A stretch of 64,000 bases of DNA. Source: Panorpa germanica (lineage: Eukaryota > Arthropoda > Insecta > Mecoptera > Panorpidae). The stretch is from NCBI GenBank assembly GCA_963678705.1, contig OY783208.1, forward strand, positions 15,435,782 through 15,499,781. Reading direction: 5' to 3'. Positions within the stretch are counted from its first letter, which is position 1, and every line of letters begins with the position of its first letter. The position numbers and the translations under genes were made by a program. Positions 43,630 through 55,870 of this stretch are shown here, piece by piece. The notes beneath the pieces were generated by a model. It did no database searches. It was not told the origin of the DNA and worked only from the letters and a program-made list of their open reading frames with translations.

Positions 43630-44136
43630 GGAATCGTAAAAATAATTCGAGCATACAAAGTAATCATAACTATAACACCCGGTCTAGGAAATTCGTAAAG
43701 AATGTGATTAATGAGGGTATATTTTGAACGGAAACCAGCGGTTAAAGAGGTTAAAGAGGTTAAAGCAATTAAAATGTGTGAAACTTTAAACCACTAATTG
43801 AATACGTGAAGGAATGTGCTTACCGAAATTAACTAAACATATTGTCAGAAGTTATAAAAATAAACCTATTAAATCTAGCTAAAAACTAATGTAGAACTGA
43901 GTATATAATAACTAGAACTTAAGATGGTTTGTTCATTCATTGTTCTGTATTTGTAAAGTAAATAGCAACGTTTATATTGTAACCTTATTGTATTATTATC
44001 ATCGTTATTATCTTATTAAATAAATGTATTAAAAAAATTATGTGATTCTTTATCATCCTGACAAGTAACTAAGATATTGCATAGTTGAATATTAATTGAA
44101 TTGACATTTGCCCTAAATTAAATAAGAGTACCTTGA

Positions 44137-44270
44137 TTCCACATCAGTTTAGCGGATTGGGTATCGTTTTCCACATCAGAACTGGGATAGTTCTTGTTTT
44201 CCACATCAGATTTGGGATAGTACTCTTATTTTCCACATCAGAAGTGGCATGGTATCTTATTTTCCACATA
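44137..44270. repeat. 31-bp tandem repeat next to (TA)n
   Basis: Four copies plus a partial fifth of a unit starting TTCCACATCAG and continuing (A/T)xTGGGATAGT-CTT. Unit starts are at 44137, 44169, 44199, 44231 and 44262, so spacing is 30-32 bp. The last copy runs straight into the TA tract. Confidence 0.9.
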
Positions 44271-44276
44271 TATTTA

Positions 44277-44277
<1 letters not shown>

Positions 44278-44338
<61 letters not shown>
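44278..44338. repeat. (TA)n microsatellite
   Basis: About 60 bp of near-perfect TA repeat directly after the 31-bp tandem repeat. Confidence 0.97.
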
Positions 44339-44345
<7 letters not shown>

Positions 44346-45983
44346 ATATACAACTTGTCAACAAAATTCAGCGATAAGCGTGCACCGGAGGATGCTCATG
44401 ACTACTCGAGAAAAAATAAAAAAGGAAAATATTTAACTTTTGTTTAGAAATTACAAAAAAAAATTAAATATTTTGAAAATTGAAACCCCAGAGCACCATA
44501 CTTTACCGACACCAGCCGATACTAGAATATGATGATAGAGTGATAGTGGAGCATTCATTGAAATAGTAGAAATAGACAAAGTGAAGAAGAAAACATAGTT
44601 TGCCGTTTCTTTATTTTATTTTAGGTATTAATTAACTTAATCCATATTATTATAATTCTTTTTAATCATATTTAACAAATCTTTATTTTATTGTAGCATC
44701 CATTGCGTTTTCAATTCTTTGTCGATTTTAAAGTAGTAACTGCAATCAACTCACCCTTTATAAAACGACAAAGTCGTTAAAATACAAACCTTTTACAACA
44801 ACTTTTTACTATGATGGGTAAATAAAGACTTGATTTTGTGATAAAAGCAACCGTGGATTACAAATCAAATGTGATCTACATAACCTTAATCAGCACAGCA
44901 GACGCCGAACATATTTACTGCTAGAAGAACTTCAGCTAGCTACCCAATATGCAGTACTTTCAAAGACCCAAGCCTTCTCTAAAGTAAAATTAACCTTGAG
45001 GAAGAGGCATCAATTTCGGAAAATTTGGATTACCCTGACAGAAGAACTAACTGCAGTGCATCTAAATAAGGGAAATAATGTACAAATTGGTGACTACTAC
45101 CTAGAAGATATACCAGTCAGTCACAATGGATATCACGGGTGCAAAACAAATAATGCAGGAACATATGCTTCTTCAGTTTATTAATATACAAAGGATCACA
45201 CAAGAATTTATACTTGAAAATTTTAATCTTACCAAGAAAACGCAAACTAATGAATAAGAAACTTTGAAAAAGAGTGCCTTACATTTGATATATATCAACA
45301 AAAAAACAACATAGAAATTTCAAAAATTTTCTTGCATAATACACTAATGGATTGCTATAACTGCGAGTCAATAAACCTAACCATTGAAGCGGAATGGAAA
45401 AAATGGAAAGACAGTTTCTGCAAGACATTCGCAACTAACTCAGCCCAAAAAGTATATTAATTTCAAAATAGTCTCACTAGACTTAATAATATCACTTTTT
45501 GATTGTTTCAAAATGGCTGCCTCACTTTACTTTTTCTAGAACCCTGATATCTTGTAATATACTCTTTATTTAATGCTGCAGAAAGTCGTGAACTGGGCCC
45601 ATAACCTGTTGGGATTATTCTTGCAGAGTTGAATAAACGATTATATTTACTAAGTATATATTTTAATAATGTGTATTAAAATATGTCGTATCAGCACTAG
45701 GTTTTCAGAGCGTTCCATACAGTAAAACGTTAAAGTTAACAAGCACTGTATTACCCCATGTGACATACAAATTGTTACCAAATACAGATTGCTCATATGT
45801 TCCTTGTACTGATACTTCGGTGGTATCATAGCTATTACAATTCATATATTTATAATGAGCGGTGAATACAAATATAGTAATTCTTTACTATAATTACAAC
45901 AACTTGTTTAATTATATTGTGATAAAAATAAATTCAATAATACTGGTTCATATATTCTAAATTGAGTATCTACTTCTTCTTCT
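44339..45983. other. No intact gene; possible eroded retroelement
   Basis: AT-rich. Around 45365-45460 one frame reads 'EAEWKKWKDSFCKTFATNSA', which faintly recalls Gag-like proteins of insect LTR elements, but it is short and isolated. Nothing else supported. Confidence 0.4.
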
Positions 45984-46480
45984 TTAAGAGCGAAACAACA
46001 TATCACAGGTGTTAGTTGCCTCAACAGCACGCTGCTTCCTCCTTAATCGGTTCAAAACAACTCTTTTGCAGTTTTTTACTTTCAAAGTTTTGATGTCCAC
46101 TACTGTGTCATCCAGCCATCTTGTTGGTGGTCGTTCTCGGGTACGGATATCGTAGGATTGTAAAAGGTGCATATTCTAGTAATATTGTCTTCAGGGGATC
46201 TCCAGACGTGGCCGAGCCATCTCAGCCTGTTGCTTTGGATGACCTGAGTAACTAAAGGTTGTTTATAAATTCCATATAATTCAAAATTATATCTGGTTCG
46301 CCAGCACCCTTGTTCTTTAACAGGCCCGAATATAGTTTTTAATACTTTTCTTTCAATAGTTTCCAGAGCTCGCTGGGATTCTAGGTTTAATGTCCAGGTT
46401 TCGATAACATACAGCAGCACAGGTTGTATAAATGTCTTGTAGAGTCTTAGTTTTAATTTTCTGCTGATAAATTTAAGTAT
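45984..46480 (-). pseudogene. Non-LTR retrotransposon (LINE) ORF2 tail
   Basis: C-terminal end of a LINE reverse-transcriptase protein on the minus strand. From about 46477 it reads 'KLRLYKTFIQPVLLYVIETW', then 'ALETIERKVLKTIFGPVKEQ', 'RYNFELYGIYK' and 'NRLRWLGHVWRSPEDN'. After a frameshift near 46160-46170 it continues 'RERPPTRWLDDTVVDIK' to 'LRRKQRAVEAT'. These are the standard tail blocks of many insect RTE- or Jockey-like ORF2 proteins (YGSETW, ER..LR.I.GP, RLRWLGHV, GRP..RW.DD). The catalytic RT and endonuclease domains are absent, so this is a 5'-truncated, frameshifted copy. Confidence 0.88.
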
Positions 46481-47408
46481 CTACTAGTGAGGTTTAATTC
46501 TATCATGTTTATTTGTTTAATTATAATTGGCTGAAAATTGGTGGGGAGGTAGAACCAAAAGACGGACAAAGGATACTTTTTAAACTGTTCCTGTGTGACG
46601 TGACACGAGGTGATGATTGATATTCAAGGGAAGGACACTTGACATTGTTCAATACAGTGCTTAATTGAGAAAAAATCAAATTTTAAAACAAAATAAAGGA
46701 ACATAAATTTAAAAAAAAATAATATTAGCGAAAATTACTCACAAATAATATTTTGCATTAAGTTCAAATTACCAAATAACTTTAATTTAAGCACAAATAT
46801 TATATAAACGTCGCTTTGCGACAGGGCGAAGCGATAATATATATACAGGATGTTTGATAGCAAGGTGCAAAGCCTTAAGGAGATGATTGTTGACACCATT
46901 TAGAACATATTGAGCCATACATGTCTTAGCAGAAGTCTGAATATTTACGTTTTACTGCTATTTTTATGTCATTTTTATAAATACACAATTTCTAACAGTT
47001 ATATGCCACCAGTGGCCCAATTTTAGTTGGTGCGTTAATTGTTTTGTTTTTTGGCATTTGTCAGATGAGTACCTAAACTAATAAATTAAGTTTCCTTCAT
47101 CTGTGATATTGATTAAAAATATTACACGCTTTTGAAGTCGTAAAGACTTTTAAAATTAAAAAAAACTACTCCGTTTATAACATTTAGAAAAATAAATGAA
47201 ATAGTCACGATTGTTTAAACCTTTTTAAAAACATTCTTGGTTATTGGCCTTTCTCTTATGATATCTCACCAATTCTCAGAATTAGAATTGTCATGTTCTA
47301 AGCCTTAGTGGCTTAGAACTTAAGCTTAAGTTTATGGGTAAAGCATTTTTGCTTTTGAAACTTTCACCTCTGTTGTTCATCCAAAATGTTTTCGAAAAGG
47401 ATACTGCT
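46481..47408. other. No gene seen
   Basis: AT-rich spacer between the LINE tail and the acidic ORF. A short CGTCGCTTTGCGACAGGGCGAAGCG block near 46810 contains a small inverted repeat. Confidence 0.45.
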
Positions 47409-47762
47409 TCATTTGTTCAATGGATCAATGAGATTTTCAATTGTGGAATCCGCATGTTTTCTGCAACTAGGTGAAGCACCTAAGTGTTGCCGAACGTTAG
47501 TTAAGTCTAGGGGCACATCATTGAAGTTATCACCGAGCAAATGGGTTGAATCAGCATAGAACTCAAATTTAGCTTCCTCTGATCTATCGACGGGTACTTC
47601 TTTAATTTCTATTTTTATTTCATAACATGGCTCTGATTCTTCGACGTTGCGTTCTTCTTTTATTTCTAGCTTCATGTCTTCTTTTAATTTTACTGCTTCC
47701 ATTGGTTTATTCAACTCAAACTCTATTTTCTGTTTCATATTCTGTGTTTTATAATCCTCCAT
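47409..47762 (-). CDS. Small Lys/Glu-rich ORF, possibly the 5' exon of a zinc-finger gene
   Basis: A 117-codon ORF from ATG 47762 to a stop at 47409. It is charged throughout: 'MEDYKTQNMKQKIEFELNKP', then 'DMKLEIKEERNVEESEPCYE' and 'IKIEIKEVPVDRSEEAKFEF'. Later it has 'DVPLDLTNVRQHLG' and 'HADSTIENLIDP'. Repeated 'x-I-K-x-E' runs followed by a loose acidic region are common at the N-termini of insect C2H2 zinc-finger proteins. The second half also recalls a nuclear adaptor tail. No zinc finger follows downstream in this window (toward 46500). It may be a relic or a separate small gene. Family assignment is weak, but its codon use is less AT-biased than the surroundings. Confidence 0.4.
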   Translation of the reverse strand: MEDYKTQNMKQKIEFELNKPMEAVKLKEDMKLEIKEERNVEESEPCYEIKIEIKEVPVDRSEEAKFEFYADSTHLLGDNFNDVPLDLTNVRQHLGASPSCRKHADSTIENLIDPLNK

Positions 47763-48576
47763 TTTAACGTAACAATTTTAACGTTTTCTAAAAATAAAAA
47801 TAAATTTGATCTCTAAGAAAATATAAATAAGCTATAAAAAAGCTTCAGTGATAAATGAAGTAAAACAAAATGAAAATAAGTGAGGTTAAGTCGAAGTAAT
47901 AGAAAAGTTTTAGTTAAACAAAACACAGATAATAATATTTTAGTTATTTGCTGATTTATATTCAACAGTTTTTGTTCATTATAATAAAAATAAGAAGTAA
48001 AAAATGATGTTAAACAAAACAATAAGCAACAAATAATAAGAACTTAAAATGTCATTACGTACCAAATAACACCCTGTACTCAGTTATCCGATGCAGTTTC
48101 TTATCGCACAAAATTAACTAAATGAAACTTATATGCAGGTGCTGTCAATTTCAATACACAACTCACATAATACAGACTATTAACTGTGAATAAATCATTC
48201 CAATCTATTAGTAATTTGTAAAAGGTTATTCAGTTAGTGCGTATGCGTCGTTTAAATTTTGACAGTTCCACAAAATTGGAGAAAAAATAATTAGGGATGC
48301 TGCTTTTAGTACCAATCAGTATTAGAAATTGTTTTTACTTTTTGCTGAGTATGAAAAAATTATAATTATAAAGTATTAACTGGAATTAGCAAAAAAGGGT
48401 TGCACATCCCTGTATTGATATCTCGACGGCATGAAATAAACAAAAGGATGTATACGCTGCATAACTCGTTACGCGCAGTTCTAAAATATATCACAATAAA
48501 GAATGCATAAACAAATAGATATCGCGTATATTTGTTATTGTTTATGTGTGATCTTTCTAGAACCAAATACTACGCG
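47763..48576. other. No gene seen
   Basis: AT-rich spacer upstream of the acidic ORF and left of the LTR-like unit. Any promoter of the ORF would lie here, but no clear TATA or initiator element is visible. Confidence 0.45.
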
Positions 48577-49107
48577 TGTTAAGTGGGACGTCATAGAAAT
48601 AGTCAGAAGGTCAAACAGCGTAATGCATAATTGCATATTGAATTATTCTCGAAAGTCAAAGATGCCAAGAGAAGCCATATGCTTCTGCGTCACGCCAGGA
48701 TATAAAAGGAGCTGTTCAGTCAGCGATAGTCAGTCAGTCTATAACAGTCAGTCAGCAATGAATAATTAAGTGAAATAATAAAGAGTAATTGTAACAGTAG
48801 TTGTAATTGTTTTAGTGGTAATAAATAAAGTCTGTAAAAAAAATAATCCTTCTTAATATGTTAATTGTGGCTATTCGTAATTTATAAGTTACAACGCGAC
48901 TAAATAGTGAAAATAATTACTCCGCTCGGTGATTAAAGAACCCAAAGTCGCAAGCGTAATACGGCGTATATTAAGAAGGTTCGAGAATCCTAATCTCCCT
49001 TCCCTTAATCCTCGCCCGCACATACAAATTTGTACCTTTAACGTCATAGAAGGTTATAGAGCCAGACTCCCTTCATCCCCCTTTCACGACCTTACAAGTT
49101 TGTAACA
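48577..49107 (+). repeat. LTR-like unit with promoter and poly(A) signal
   Basis: 531 bp starting TGTTAAG and ending TTGTAACA, giving short inverted ends TGTTA...TAACA. Inside, in order: a TATAAAAGGA box (48711-48720), a CAGTCAGTCAG stretch about 30 bp downstream suited to an initiator, and AATAAA (48824-48829) followed by a T/A-rich 3' part. Just after it, TTTGGTGTTAGAAGCTG starts with TGG-type primer-binding-site character. This is the layout of a gypsy-like 5' LTR plus leader. No gag or pol follows, so the element is truncated or the rest is eroded. Confidence 0.55.
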
Positions 49108-50531
49108 TTTGGTGTTAGAAGCTGAAGAGGATAGTTGCATACGTGCACACAAGCCGTCGTCGCGCACAGTAAAATTGTAACAATATAGTAGATATACATA
49201 TTAATCGTGGGTTACTCATCTTATTTAACTTAAGAGTCTATCGACAAGTCTTGGATGTCGGCATATTATTTTTGGTTTTCGTGTAGCAGCAAGTTTCACG
49301 GAATCCTGCACTGATGGTGGTAGTGTTCCTGGATCTATGGCAACGTTTATTAACTTTTATTTTAAATCACTGCTATGAATTTTATATACACAAATGAAAA
49401 AATCAAGAAATTGATGATTTTGGCAGCACTTAAATTACAATATCTTGATTTATTGGGATATTGCAAGTTTTGTTGCCTATTTATTTATCTTTCTAAAATA
49501 AGTTTGTGTATTTCAACTGGATAATTTCCAGTAAGGATTTTTAGTTATTGACAACAATTCCCAATAACACAAAGACATTTTAGTCCACAAAATATGCCAT
49601 TTGATATTGGCATACTTGAAACTCATTAGCAGACTCTTTAATATTTAAGGCAGAATAAACGGGATCATTTTATAAATGGCATTCACCAATTTCTGGAGTA
49701 CAATATCCTTCGTCCTACTTGATTAGGTTTTTCATACTGCTAACATAACCTACGAAGTCATCTTCTTCACAATTTGTATTTATTCTATAAAAACTTTGAA
49801 GAAATTTTGTTGACAATTAAGGTGTTTAAAGCATTAGCGAAATCGTTGGATGTTGTTCTTGTATGCAACCTCCCATATAACCTAATGGCGGCAAAAAATG
49901 CTCAAACTTCATTTCAATTCATCATTCCAACTCCTTGCAATGAACAGAAATGGACAATAGTCATGTTATGTTGTTTACATGTTCAGCCACGGTTTATAAA
50001 ATTATGCATTTCTAAAACCAAAACATTTATATAGATAAATTACTATAAAAATTATTGAACAAATATAAAATATTATTTAAAACACTTACCCTGTTTACTA
50101 ATAAATTTATTTTGCAAAATATTCTCATGCTTAATCCGAAATGCAGAATAAAGAAAAACATATCGATATTATATTTATAAAAATATATTTGAAATAAATG
50201 ACAGCACAGATCATAAACCATTAAACAAATAAATTAATATATTTGTAGGTTAATGTAAACAAACTAATGTCAAAAATTCAAGTTTTCAAATACAGAGGTC
50301 ACTCACAATGCTTGACAACAATAGAATGAGATAGATTGCTTTCCCTTACCCCGGGTAATGGGTTTATACCCCTCAAAATGGAAAAAAATATTTGTTCACT
50401 GTGAATCGTCTATTTAATATGTGGTTTGTGATTTACTGCCAACAGTATAGGTTTGAATCGCATACCTGTAATGATAATGTGCTTCATTTATAATATAAAT
50501 AAAATTATTATATTCAAGCATATACTTACAG
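49108..50531. other. Leader-like remnant, then spacer
   Basis: About 60 bp of probable leader after the LTR-like unit, then AT-rich DNA with no supported gene. A CTTACAG acceptor at 50531 opens the next candidate exon. Confidence 0.4.
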
Positions 50532-50656
50532 CTTCAAACTTTGTGCTAAAATTACTGCCAGAAAAACCAAATGCTTTTCAAAACAATTCTAACGTGTACG
50601 CAGTCTACGATCCCAAGATCTCTAGGAACTACAAATATTTCATAGAAGCTAAATAA
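50532..50656 (+). CDS. Possible terminal exon of an unidentified host gene
   Basis: After TACTTACAG, one frame reads 'SNFVLKLLPEKPNAFQNNSN', then 'VYAVYDPKISRNYKYFIEAK' and TAA at 50654-50656. The composition is that of an ordinary globular protein, and the codons (GTG, TAC, AAC, ATC) stand out from the AT-rich flank. I cannot name the family and found no matching upstream exon. It could be a relic. Confidence 0.3.
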
Positions 50657-50818
50657 AGATTTATATTAAGGTATTGTCTAAAAAAATTACGAATTTAAAA
50701 CAATAAATTTGAAGAATGATAAACTTACCATAATTCACCTGAATCAATAATTGACAAACAACATAACCTAACTTTCTGATATATTTATATTGGTATATTC
50801 ACATGTATACATATGAAT

Positions 50819-50824
50819 ACTAAC
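50819..50824. repeat. Target-site duplication (left) of element B
   Basis: ACTAAC just before the AGTAGTTG terminus. The same six bases follow the right terminus at 63228. Confidence 0.93.
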
Positions 50825-51110
50825 AGTAGTTGTACAAGGCGGGTTCTGGCTTAAATTTGAGTTGAGTTGGTTGAGTTGGAAATAATTGGGGTGGGGATGC
50901 ATATAGGTCACGATATGAAGAAGGGGGCGTGGCTAGACAATGTGTGGTGTAATAGTGTGGTGAGAAGTGAGGGGGTAAGTGGATAAGCTGTGTTGTGATT
51001 GGTTTAGAAGATGATGACCTCATTACAGACTTTATCTCTAGGTACAGTCTCTTTAATATCCTAGGATATGAGTGAGAAAGCAGTAATATGAAAGAGTGAG
51101 ATAGCGATAA
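50825..51110 (+). repeat. Element B terminal inverted repeat, left outer module
   Basis: Same outer module as in A and C: GGTTCTGGCTTAAATTT, GGGGATGCATATAGGTCACG, GGGGGCGTGGCTAGAC, the GTTGTGATTGGTTTAGAAG stretch and ATATGAGTGAGAAAGCAG. The first about 16 bp after AGTAG are specific to B. The inverted repeat itself extends inward through most of the arm. Confidence 0.92.
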
Positions 51111-52016
51111 TAAGTATTACGTGTGTGTTAGTATTAGTGTAGAAGATATGATCGTAATTATTGCATTCTTCGTCAATTTCCGGAAACCAATCGTTTATGT
51201 TCGTGTACTGAGATATGTGTGAGAAAGCAGTATTGTGAAAGAGTGAAATAGCGATGTTATATATTATACCATGTGACGTCATAATAAAATAAGATTTTGG
51301 TTTTACATGTACCAATAACGTCATAGGTATCGATATATTTAATAATATACAATTTGCTTAGCAAAAATTATTCTTACAGTGTAACATTTATGTTTCTTAC
51401 AATGTAATAGATAGAGGGCAGCGACCTTATACTGAACTTATAATTTCCCATGCATTAAGAGTTTATTAAACTATATTTTTATATGCACTAAGTTCTTCCT
51501 GATAAAACACATGTTCTTCACATATAGGTTATTGAGAACTTTGGAAATAAATTATTCTTATGCAATTTTTTGTTATGCATTTGAAGTATACATTTCATTC
51601 TATGAAAAGAAATAGGACTTTCTTGTACTCGTATAATAAAGCTAAATTTTATTTTAAAACAAGCGCATTCCTTGTTTATCTTATATGCACTCGTAAGACC
51701 ACGAATTCACCAGAAAAAAAACAATATTTTCCAAACGTTGACAAAAGTGCAGAACTGTGTGAGAACTTTGGATATAAATTATTCTTATGCAAAGCGTATT
51801 TCTTATTATTAGTTGTAATTAGAGTGATAGTGAAGTTATTGAAATATTAGACTCGGACGATGAAACTGTACAAGTGTTAGACTCTGATGATGAAATTGTA
51901 AAAGTATAACATAATGATTAATGCATATTTTTTATGTAAAATTCTATAAATAAATGAACTTTTAAAAACAATTGTGATTTATATTTTGATTTTCAAACTG
52001 AAATATATAATTTAAA
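51111..52016. other. Element B left arm between terminus and PolB
   Basis: Contains the 3' remnant of the SIM-like gene (51823-51909) and otherwise non-coding arm sequence. This includes a GAAAGAGTGAAATAGCGATG block that repeats the terminal-module theme, and a stretch related to the inner terminal repeat of A (CACCAGAAAAAAAACAATAT). Mirrored at 62043-62941. Confidence 0.6.
51823..51909 (+). pseudogene. 3' remnant of the SIM-like acidic gene (left arm of B)
   Basis: 87 bp encoding 'SDSEVIEILDSDDE', then 'VLDSDDEIVKV' and TAA, matching the end of the C-element protein at 37854-38210. The 5' part is replaced by unrelated arm sequence and the frame is closed directly upstream. Confidence 0.8.
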
Positions 52017-55000
52017 ATGGATAACGGTTGTAAGATTATTAAGCATATGAGAACAATTATTGAACATTTGAATAGTTCAAATTATTTAAGTATTCAGTGG
52101 AAAAAGTGGTTTGATTGTAATAAAATAAATATAAAGTTGTTAAATAAGTTATTAAAAAATAATAAAAATACCTATTCAATTGGATATAAGCGAAGCATTG
52201 AAAGCAATATAAGTGTCTTAAAATATTTTCAAACATTGTTAGAAAATAAACAAAAAGTTGGAGGAGGAACTATAAATAGTATAAAACGTAGTGATCGGAT
52301 TAAATGGCAGGAAATAAATTCATCATTTAAAGGACGTGTTAGAACAGGAGTGTTAAATAATTTAAGTCATATTGATCCATTACAATTTTTAAACGATGCA
52401 TTTTATATGTTTGCATCTAGAATTAAAAATGCTTTAAAAAAATATAGTGCTTTAAAAGTTAACGTAATATTTTGTGGTGAATTTGTTTTACCATTAGCTA
52501 AAGAAGAAGAACATATATTTGAATACAAATATTTTAATACTAAAAATAATGAAATTTTTGTATCAACAGATTTAAAACATTGGTATAAGGAAAATGTTAT
52601 TGATGTTGTATTAAAAGATTTAGAAACTTTTCAAGAAAATCAAAGCTCTATATGAAATAATGAATATGATAGTAAATATAAATCAATTTGTTCCATTTTA
52701 TTGTTCATCATTTATTGACTTACCAGTTGAAATAAAACGAAAAAAGGCTGTAATAAATGTTCAGAATGAGGATGATAAATGTTTTGTATGGGCAGTATTA
52801 TCAGCGCTTTATCCAGCAAAATATAATGCTGAAAAAGTATCGTCTTATAAGAGATATGTAAATTGTCTTAATTTAAATGGTATTAAATTTCCAATGACGT
52901 TATCACAAGTTTCAAAATTTGAAAAACTAAATAATATAACAATAAATGTGTATATTTTAAAAAAGAGCAAGAAAACATTTGTAACTATTCCTGTATATGT
53001 AAGTAAAATATATGAAAGTAAACATATACATTTATTAATGATTCAAAGTGATTATGAAGTAGAAGATGAAGAAGAAGAAGAAGAAGAGGATGAAGAAGAT
53101 GTTGTTGAAAGTAATAATGAGGAATGTGACAATAAAATAAAATTTCATTTTTGTTGGATAAAGAATTTATCAAGACTTGTTAGTAATCAACTTTCAAAAA
53201 CAAATTATAAGAAATTTATATGTGATCGATGTTTACATTTCTTTAGATATGAGTGCAAGTTTAAGGAACATTTACAAGACTGTGTTGGATTAGGACTGAG
53301 ACCAGTTAAACCGATAATGCCAGTTGAAAATTCTAATATACTTGAGTTTAAAAACTTTAAGAGAAAAATTAGAAATGCATGTGTTATTTATGCAGACTTT
53401 GAAAGTATATTGGATAGTAATGTGACTAATATTGAAACCAAGGGGGTATATCAAACACATATTGCACATAGCGTTGGATATTATGTAAAATATTCATATG
53501 ATGACTCTAAATCTTATTATAATAGTTATCGTGGTGAAGATTGCGTTCAGTGGTTTGTAAATGAATTAAAAGAGATTGCTTATAATGTTGAGGATATAAT
53601 AAAAAATGTATTACCAATGAAAACATTGACGGCTCAACAAAAGATGGAATATTTAAATGCAATAAATTGTCATATATGTGAAAAACCGTTGCAACAAGAC
53701 CGTGTTCGAGATCATTGTCATTTAACAGGAAATTATAGAGGACCAGCTCATAATGAATGTAATTTAAATTATAATGAAAGTTATTTGATTCCGATAATTT
53801 TTCACAATTTATCATCTTATGATTCACATTTTATAATAATTGATTTAGCTACCGGAATAAGTGGAAGAACCTCTGTGCTACCAATTAATAAAGAAAAATA
53901 TATTTCATTTACGAAATATGTGTATGGAACTAATATTTCATTAAGATTTATTGATTCATATCGATTTATGGCTAGTTCTTTAAGTAATTTAGCATCTTAT
54001 TTACCAAATAATAAACTAAAAAATTTAAAATCAGAATTTAACAATTTAAGCAATGAAGAATTTACTTTGTTAAGTAAAAAAGGTGTATTTCCTTATGATT
54101 AAATAAATTCCTGGGAAAAGTTAAATGAGACAGCTTTACCACCTCAGAATATTTTTTTTAATTTATTAAATGAGAGTTACTTATCAGATACAGATTACAA
54201 ACATGCACAAGACATATGGAATACATTTCATATCAAAACACTTGGTGAATATTCAGATTTGTACTTAAAAACCGATGTGTTATTACTTTGTGACATATTT
54301 GAAAATTTTCGAGATAATTGTTTAGACACGTATAAATTAGATCCAGTGCATTATGTTTCTGCCACAGGGTTATCTTGGGATTCTATGTTAAAAATAACAA
54401 AAATTAAACTTGAATTGTTTACTGATATAAATATGTGGCTATTTATAGAGAAGGGTATCAGAGGTGGTATAAGTCAATGTTCAAACAGATATGCAGAGGC
54501 CAATACCAAATACATGAATGAAAAGTATAAACCTGAATTACCTTCTAAATATCTAATGTATTTGGATGTTAATAACTTATACGGTCATGCAATGTCTCAA
54601 TTCCTACCATATGGAAATATTTAAAAATAAATATTTAAATGGTTAAACAACCAAGAAATATTGGAAATAAGTAATACTATATGCAATTTGTCAGAAACTA
54701 GCAATACTGGTTACATTTTAGAAGTAGATTTAACTTATCCTCAAAGTTTACATAATCTCCATAAAGATTTACCGCTTTGTCCTGAGCATTGTATTCCACC
54801 GGGAAGTAAACATAAAAAACTTTTAACTACTTTATATGATAAGGAGAAATATATAATTCATTATAGTAATTTAAAGCAATGTATACATTTAGGAATGCAA
54901 GTATCAAAAATACATCGAGTTTTAAAATTTAGTCAATCACCGTGGCTAAAAAACTATATCGATTTAAATACAGAAAAAAGAAAAATGGCTACCAATGATT

Positions 55001-55805
55001 TTGAAAAAAACTTGTATAAATTAATGAATAATAGTGTATTTGGTAAGACAATGAAAAATGTTAGAAAACATCGTGATATAAAATTAAAAACAAAATGGGG
55101 TGGTCGTTATGGAGTAAAAAGTTTAATAGCACGACCTAATTTTCATATCCGAACAATTTTTAATAAAAATGTTGTGGCTATTGAACATTTAATAAACCTA
55201 TATATGTTGGCTTTTCAATATCAGATTTATCTAAAACAGTAATGTATGATTTTCATTATAATTAAATGCAAAAAGAATTTTTTAATAATAATTTAAAGTT
55301 ATTATATATTGATACTGACTCGTTAATATATGAAATTATCACATCAGATATTTATGAAACTATAAAACGCGATATAAGTAAGTTTGATACAAGTGATTAT
55401 AAAGAAAACAATCAATATAATATTCCCCGTGTAAATAAAAAGGTATTGGGTTTAATGAAGGATGAAAATAACGGTAAAATTATGACTCACTTTATAGGAC
55501 TAAGATCGAAAATGTATACAATAAAAGTTAATAATAATGATATTATAAAAAAAATAAAAGGAATAAAGACAAGTGTAGTAAAAAACCATATTTCTTTTGA
55601 AGATTATGAAAATTGTTTAAGAACTTTAAATGAAAAAAACTGTACTCAAAGAGGAATAGTTTCAAAATTGCATAATGTTTACTCTATTAAGCAAACAAAA
55701 ATTGCTTTAAGTCCTTTTGATGATAAACGGTGTATTATAAAAAATAGTACCGATACTTTGCCTTGGGGTTTTGATAGTTTTAGTGAGAGCGATTTATTGT
55801 TATAA
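52017..55805 (+). pseudogene. polB: Type-B DNA polymerase (B family), left-arm copy
   Basis: About 1,250 codons in five open pieces. N-terminal part: 'MDNGCKIIKHMRTIIEHLNS' to 'DLETFQENQ' (52017-52655). After an 8-bp deletion (near 52645): 'EDDKCFVWAVLSALYP', an acidic run, a zinc finger 'CDRCLHFFRYECKFKEHLQDC', Exo I 'VIYADFESIL', an endonuclease-VII-like block with 'CHICEKPLQQDRVRDHCHLT' and 'RGPAHNECN', and Exo II 'NLSSYDSHF'. A TAA at 54100-54102 is private to this arm. Then come motif A 'YLDVNNLYGHAMSQ', TAA at 54622-54624 (shared with the other arm), motif B '[12 protein letters not shown]', a small deletion near 55185 and TAA before 'MQKEFF' (both shared), motif C '[12 protein letters not shown]' and the end at 55805. 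Confidence 0.94.
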
Positions 55806-55870
55806 GTATATTTTTAATGTAAAAATAAATACATATTTATAATAACCAATAGTTTTATTTATTTAAAATG

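Noticed and set aside
43454-44353. ORFs of alternating Tyr and Ile
   Set aside because: Pure TA-microsatellite translation.
45365-45460. Gag-like fragment 'EAEWKKWKDSFCKTFA'
   Set aside because: Too short and isolated, with stops on both sides; not enough to claim an element.
49774-50034. 86-residue ORF before the candidate exon
   Set aside because: No recognisable domain and ordinary AT-rich codon content; probably chance.
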